DNA from: Nitrososphaeraceae archaeon
GTDB taxonomy: Archaea > Thermoproteota > Nitrososphaeria > Nitrososphaerales > Nitrososphaeraceae
NCBI GenBank assembly: GCA_025937665.1
Contig: JAICQW010000087.1
Location: 1-7,362, forward strand
Length of the DNA stretch: 7,362 nucleotides
Direction: 5' to 3'
This document shows positions 5,980 through 7,362 of this stretch, in pieces (position 1 is the first letter of the stretch; each line of letters begins with the position of its first letter). The translations under genes were made by a program, and so were the position numbers. The notes below the pieces were generated by a model. The model ran no database searches, was not told where the DNA came from, and worked only from the letters and a program-made list of their open reading frames with translations.

Positions 5980-6264
5980 ATGAAATTGGCAGATAAGATT
6001 AAGTGTTCACATATTCTTGTAAAGAAGCAAAGTGAAGCACTTTCAATTCTTGAAAGATTAAAAGAAGGTGAAAGCTTTGATAAATTGGCAAAAGAATTGT
6101 CAATAGATAAGGGAAGCGGTAAACGAGGTGGCGACCTTGGCTTTTTTGGAAGGGGAGTTATGGTAAAGCCTTTCGAAGCAGCGTCATTTAATCTTGAAAA
6201 AAACCAGATTTCAGAACCTGTAAAAACAGAATTCGGCTATCACATAATAAAAAGAATTGCATGA
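5980..6264 (+). CDS. Single-domain parvulin peptidyl-prolyl cis/trans isomerase
   Basis: Parvulins speed cis/trans rotation of bonds before proline, helping proteins fold. The 94-residue product is one parvulin domain and nothing else. KIKCSHILVKKQSEA at 6-20 is the first strand with active-site H11, D43 follows in ELSIDKGS, GGDLGFFGRGVMVKPFE at 50-66 is the substrate-binding part with M61 and F65, and SEPVKTEFGYHIIKR at 78-92 brings H88. The paired histidines and an Asp where Pin1 has Cys are typical of non-phospho-specific parvulins. It strongly resembles the thaumarchaeal CsPinA and NmPin proteins in length and sequence. With no signal peptide it should be cytosolic. The ATG at 5980 is preferred over the in-frame TTG at 5935, whose 15 extra residues are not part of the domain. 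It follows rad50 by 152 bases and is convergent with the next gene. Confidence 0.93.
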   Translation: MKLADKIKCSHILVKKQSEALSILERLKEGESFDKLAKELSIDKGSGKRGGDLGFFGRGVMVKPFEAASFNLEKNQISEPVKTEFGYHIIKRIA

Positions 6265-6279
6265 GTATATTATTCAGTC

Positions 6280-6305
6280 ATTTGCAATTCCAAATTCTTG
6301 CAAAT
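6280..6305. terminator. Hairpin between convergent genes, possible terminator
   Basis: ATTTGCAA at 6280-6287 and TTGCAAAT at 6298-6305 are exact reverse complements around a ten-base loop. The element sits in the 57-base gap between the ends of the parvulin gene (6264) and the convergent secreted-protein gene (6322), where a shared terminator would be expected. No long T-run follows on either side, so the role is only suggested. Confidence 0.33.
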
Positions 6306-6321
6306 CTACAAAATTTACTTT

Positions 6322-6552
6322 CTAATTTGAACCAGTAGAATTTGCAGTTTCTCCACCGGTATTGTTGGAAAAAGTAATTGTTTCATTACTAGTTGTATTG
6401 CCAACTTTTATTGAAAGATCGCTCATATTAATAACCATGCTAGGAGTTATATTTTGGTTTTGGGCATTTGCTGAACTTGCGAACACAAATGGTACAGCAA
6501 GTGCAGCTCCAATCATGAAAATTCTAACGATACTCAGACATACCAATTTCAT
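6322..6552 (-). CDS. Small secreted sequon-rich protein of unknown function
   Basis: The 76-residue product starts with a classical signal peptide: basic residues K2 and R10, a hydrophobic core at about 11-25, and a likely cut after ASSANA (A30) before QNQN. The 46-residue mature part is rich in Asn, Thr and Ser and has six N-glycosylation sequons (N34, N42, N52, N56, N63, N71), so a heavily glycosylated surface or secreted peptide is likely. The segment MSDLSIKVGNTTSNETITF could form a beta hairpin. The ATG is supported by a TATA-like run centred 26 bases upstream, predicting a leaderless transcript. An opposite-strand frame over the same DNA is judged a shadow. It shares sequon richness with the 2505-2957 product, but no clear homology. 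No family recognised. Confidence 0.72.
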   Translation of the reverse strand: MKLVCLSIVRIFMIGAALAVPFVFASSANAQNQNITPSMVINMSDLSIKVGNTTSNETITFSNNTGGETANSTGSN

Positions 6553-6573
6553 GGAACTGCTATCAATGTGGAC

Positions 6574-6582
6574 ATATATATA
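6574..6582 (-). promoter_or_regulatory. TATA box of the 6322-6552 gene
   Basis: An alternating ATATATATA run lies centred 26 bases before the minus-strand ATG at 6552. This is the expected TATA position for a transcript that begins at the start codon, and there is no Shine-Dalgarno before that ATG. Confidence 0.5.
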
Positions 6583-6610
6583 CAGTTAAGTTTTCTTCTA
6601 CCCTTGAAGA

Positions 6611-6636
6611 AAAGGAACCTACGCTCAGGTTTTTTT
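6611..6636 (+). terminator. Orphan + strand terminator-like hairpin with T-run
   Basis: AACCT at 6616-6620 pairs with AGGTT at 6627-6631 around a six-base loop. The stem extends outward through two G-T pairs and three A-T pairs to about ten pairs (6611-6636), ending in a run of seven T (6630-6636). It looks like an intrinsic terminator on the + strand, but the nearest + strand gene, the parvulin, ends about 350 bases earlier. It might end an antisense or read-through transcript, or be accidental. Confidence 0.35.
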
Positions 6637-6717
6637 GAAACTCATATTCGTGAGCACTGAACTTTTTGATAAAGCTTCAATTTAGTTGAAAAATCCTAGG
6701 TTTCTCTAGAATTTTAT

Positions 6718-6758
6718 GATAATTACAATACATAGAAAATAATGATTGTAATATTATC
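6718..6758. repeat. Imperfect inverted repeat in the 6553-6841 spacer
   Basis: GATAATTACAAT at 6718-6729 and ATTGTAATATTATC at 6745-6758 are reverse complements apart from a two-base bulge, separated by 15 bases. The perfect inner part is ATTACAAT/ATTGTAAT. It lies about 85 bases before the start of the surface-protein gene and could be a regulator-binding site or an RNA hairpin. The rest of this 289-base spacer holds promoters and a terminator-like hairpin but no gene that I can support. Confidence 0.3.
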
Positions 6759-6807
6759 CACGTTTGGGGCTCTTTTAGAATTTTTTAGAATAATACATTA
6801 TGTTTAC

Positions 6808-6816
6808 GTTAATATA
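6808..6816 (+). promoter_or_regulatory. TATA-like box of the 6842 surface-protein gene
   Basis: GTTAATATA lies about 26-34 bases before the ATG at 6842, the right position for an archaeal TATA box and a leaderless or nearly leaderless transcript. No Shine-Dalgarno motif is present just before the ATG. Confidence 0.4.
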
Positions 6817-6841
6817 CTCACGCTCAAGATACAAATAAGTA

Positions 6842-7362
6842 ATGAGATTTTCCGGTAAATCACATTCGATGTTATACTTAATCGTTGTTTTTACAACGAT
6901 TTTTTATTTTTTAGCTAGTTTTACTTCATTTTCAGTCATTCACATTGGAATCATGGGCAACATAGGTCTTGGCCAAGTTGACAATGAAAAAGGGGTTAGC
7001 AATGAAAACAGCCCAAAGACCATAATAAACACGGCGATAGATGGAAATAACAATGCAATCGTCAACAATGGTAGCACAACATCCAACTCTATGAAATTTT
7101 CTTTTTCAGGAACGGACAAAGAAGGTAAAACAATAAATCAATTCGAGTGTAGTGTTGATGGTAAACCTTTCGTTACTTGTGTAAGTACTAACACGGTTAA
7201 TGTTATCGATGGAACACATACATTTAGTGTCCGATCCGAAGATAGCGCTGGAAATAAGGATTCTACTCCCGCTTCATATACATGGACGGTTAATACAGAA
7301 ACATCAAACACTCAGATAGATTCTGCATCTGATGGCAACGACATGCGAGTAACAAACAATAG
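6842..7362 (+). CDS. Ig-like repeat surface protein, 5' part (runs off window)
   Basis: The frame is open from the ATG at 6842 to the window edge, giving 173 residues of a longer protein. Residues 10-38 are strongly hydrophobic after a basic start (R2, K6, H8), forming a signal peptide or membrane anchor, so the rest should be outside the cell. Residues about 59-151 form a module seen in many archaeal and bacterial surface proteins: a TAIDGNNNAIVNNGSTTSNS lead-in, then SFSGTDKEG, FECSVDGKPFVTC with C103 and C113 likely disulfide-bonded, DGTHTFSVRSEDSAGNKD and TPASYTWTV. Such Ig-like/fibronectin-like modules usually occur in tandem, so more copies or a catalytic domain may follow. A Ser/Thr/Asn-rich linker begins at about 152. 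Adhesion or a cell-surface role is inferred; the actual function depends on the missing part. Confidence 0.8.
   Translation, partial: MRFSGKSHSMLYLIVVFTTIFYFLASFTSFSVIHIGIMGNIGLGQVDNEKGVSNENSPKTIINTAIDGNNNAIVNNGSTTSNSMKFSFSGTDKEGKTINQFECSVDGKPFVTCVSTNTVNVIDGTHTFSVRSEDSAGNKDSTPASYTWTVNTETSNTQIDSASDGNDMRVTNN

Noticed and set aside
6362..6589. Hydrophobic 75-codon + strand frame
   Set aside because: It lies opposite the signal peptide and body of the 6322-6552 gene, which has a better signal peptide, sequons and a well-placed TATA box; the hydrophobicity is a reverse-strand effect.
1..7362. CRISPR array, transposase, rRNA, or a new defence system
   Set aside because: No regularly spaced repeats, no transposase or integrase motifs, and no rRNA or complete tRNA structure were seen; the Mre11-Rad50 pair is a housekeeping repair complex.

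Overview
The window looks like an ammonia-oxidising archaeon (Thaumarchaeota/Nitrososphaerota), most likely an AT-rich lineage of the Nitrosocosmicus kind. The reasons are: archaeal-type Mre11 and Rad50; a stand-alone cytosolic single-domain parvulin very like the thaumarchaeal CsPinA/NmPin proteins; TATA-like boxes about 26-30 bases before several start codons (short or absent leaders); and several small secreted proteins rich in N-glycosylation sequons. The genus is an inference from composition and gene content, not a database result.

Layout: (1) bases 1-59 are the 3' tail of an upstream gene, perhaps aspartate kinase. (2) 172-1461, + strand: mre11, the nuclease of the double-strand-break repair complex. 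(3) 1462-3253 is a roughly 1.8 kb block of small or doubtful genes: a secreted four-cysteine protein (1734-1979, +), two adjoining mini-ORFs (2013-2156 and 2158-2271, the second a B-box-like zinc finger that stops before its last ligand), a possible frame-broken remnant on the minus strand (2328-2458), a secreted acidic Ser/Asn-rich protein (2505-2957, -) with its own terminator hairpin, and a regulatory-looking leader with TATA box, palindrome and a 43-codon ORF. (4) 3254-5827, +: rad50, the SMC-like ATPase partner of Mre11. (5) 5980-6264, +: parvulin peptidyl-prolyl isomerase. (6) 6322-6552, -: a small secreted, sequon-rich protein, convergent with the parvulin gene. (7) 6842 to the window end, +: the start of a membrane-anchored or secreted protein with an Ig-like surface repeat, cut by the window edge.

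Functionally the core is the Mre11-Rad50 break-processing complex. Rad50 keeps its Walker A, Q-loop, zinc hook, signature, Walker B and H-loop. Mre11 keeps all phosphodiesterase ligands except one, where motif III reads GSHD instead of GNHD. In many archaea these two genes are adjacent; here they are separated by accessory small genes, one of them on the opposite strand, so they are probably transcribed separately. The remaining genes concern protein folding (parvulin) and the cell surface or secretome, with no evident link to DNA repair. I did not see a clearly novel multi-gene system. The most interesting items are the truncated B-box-like microprotein, the split mre11/rad50 locus with a palindrome at the predicted rad50 transcription start, and the altered Mre11 metal-site residue.
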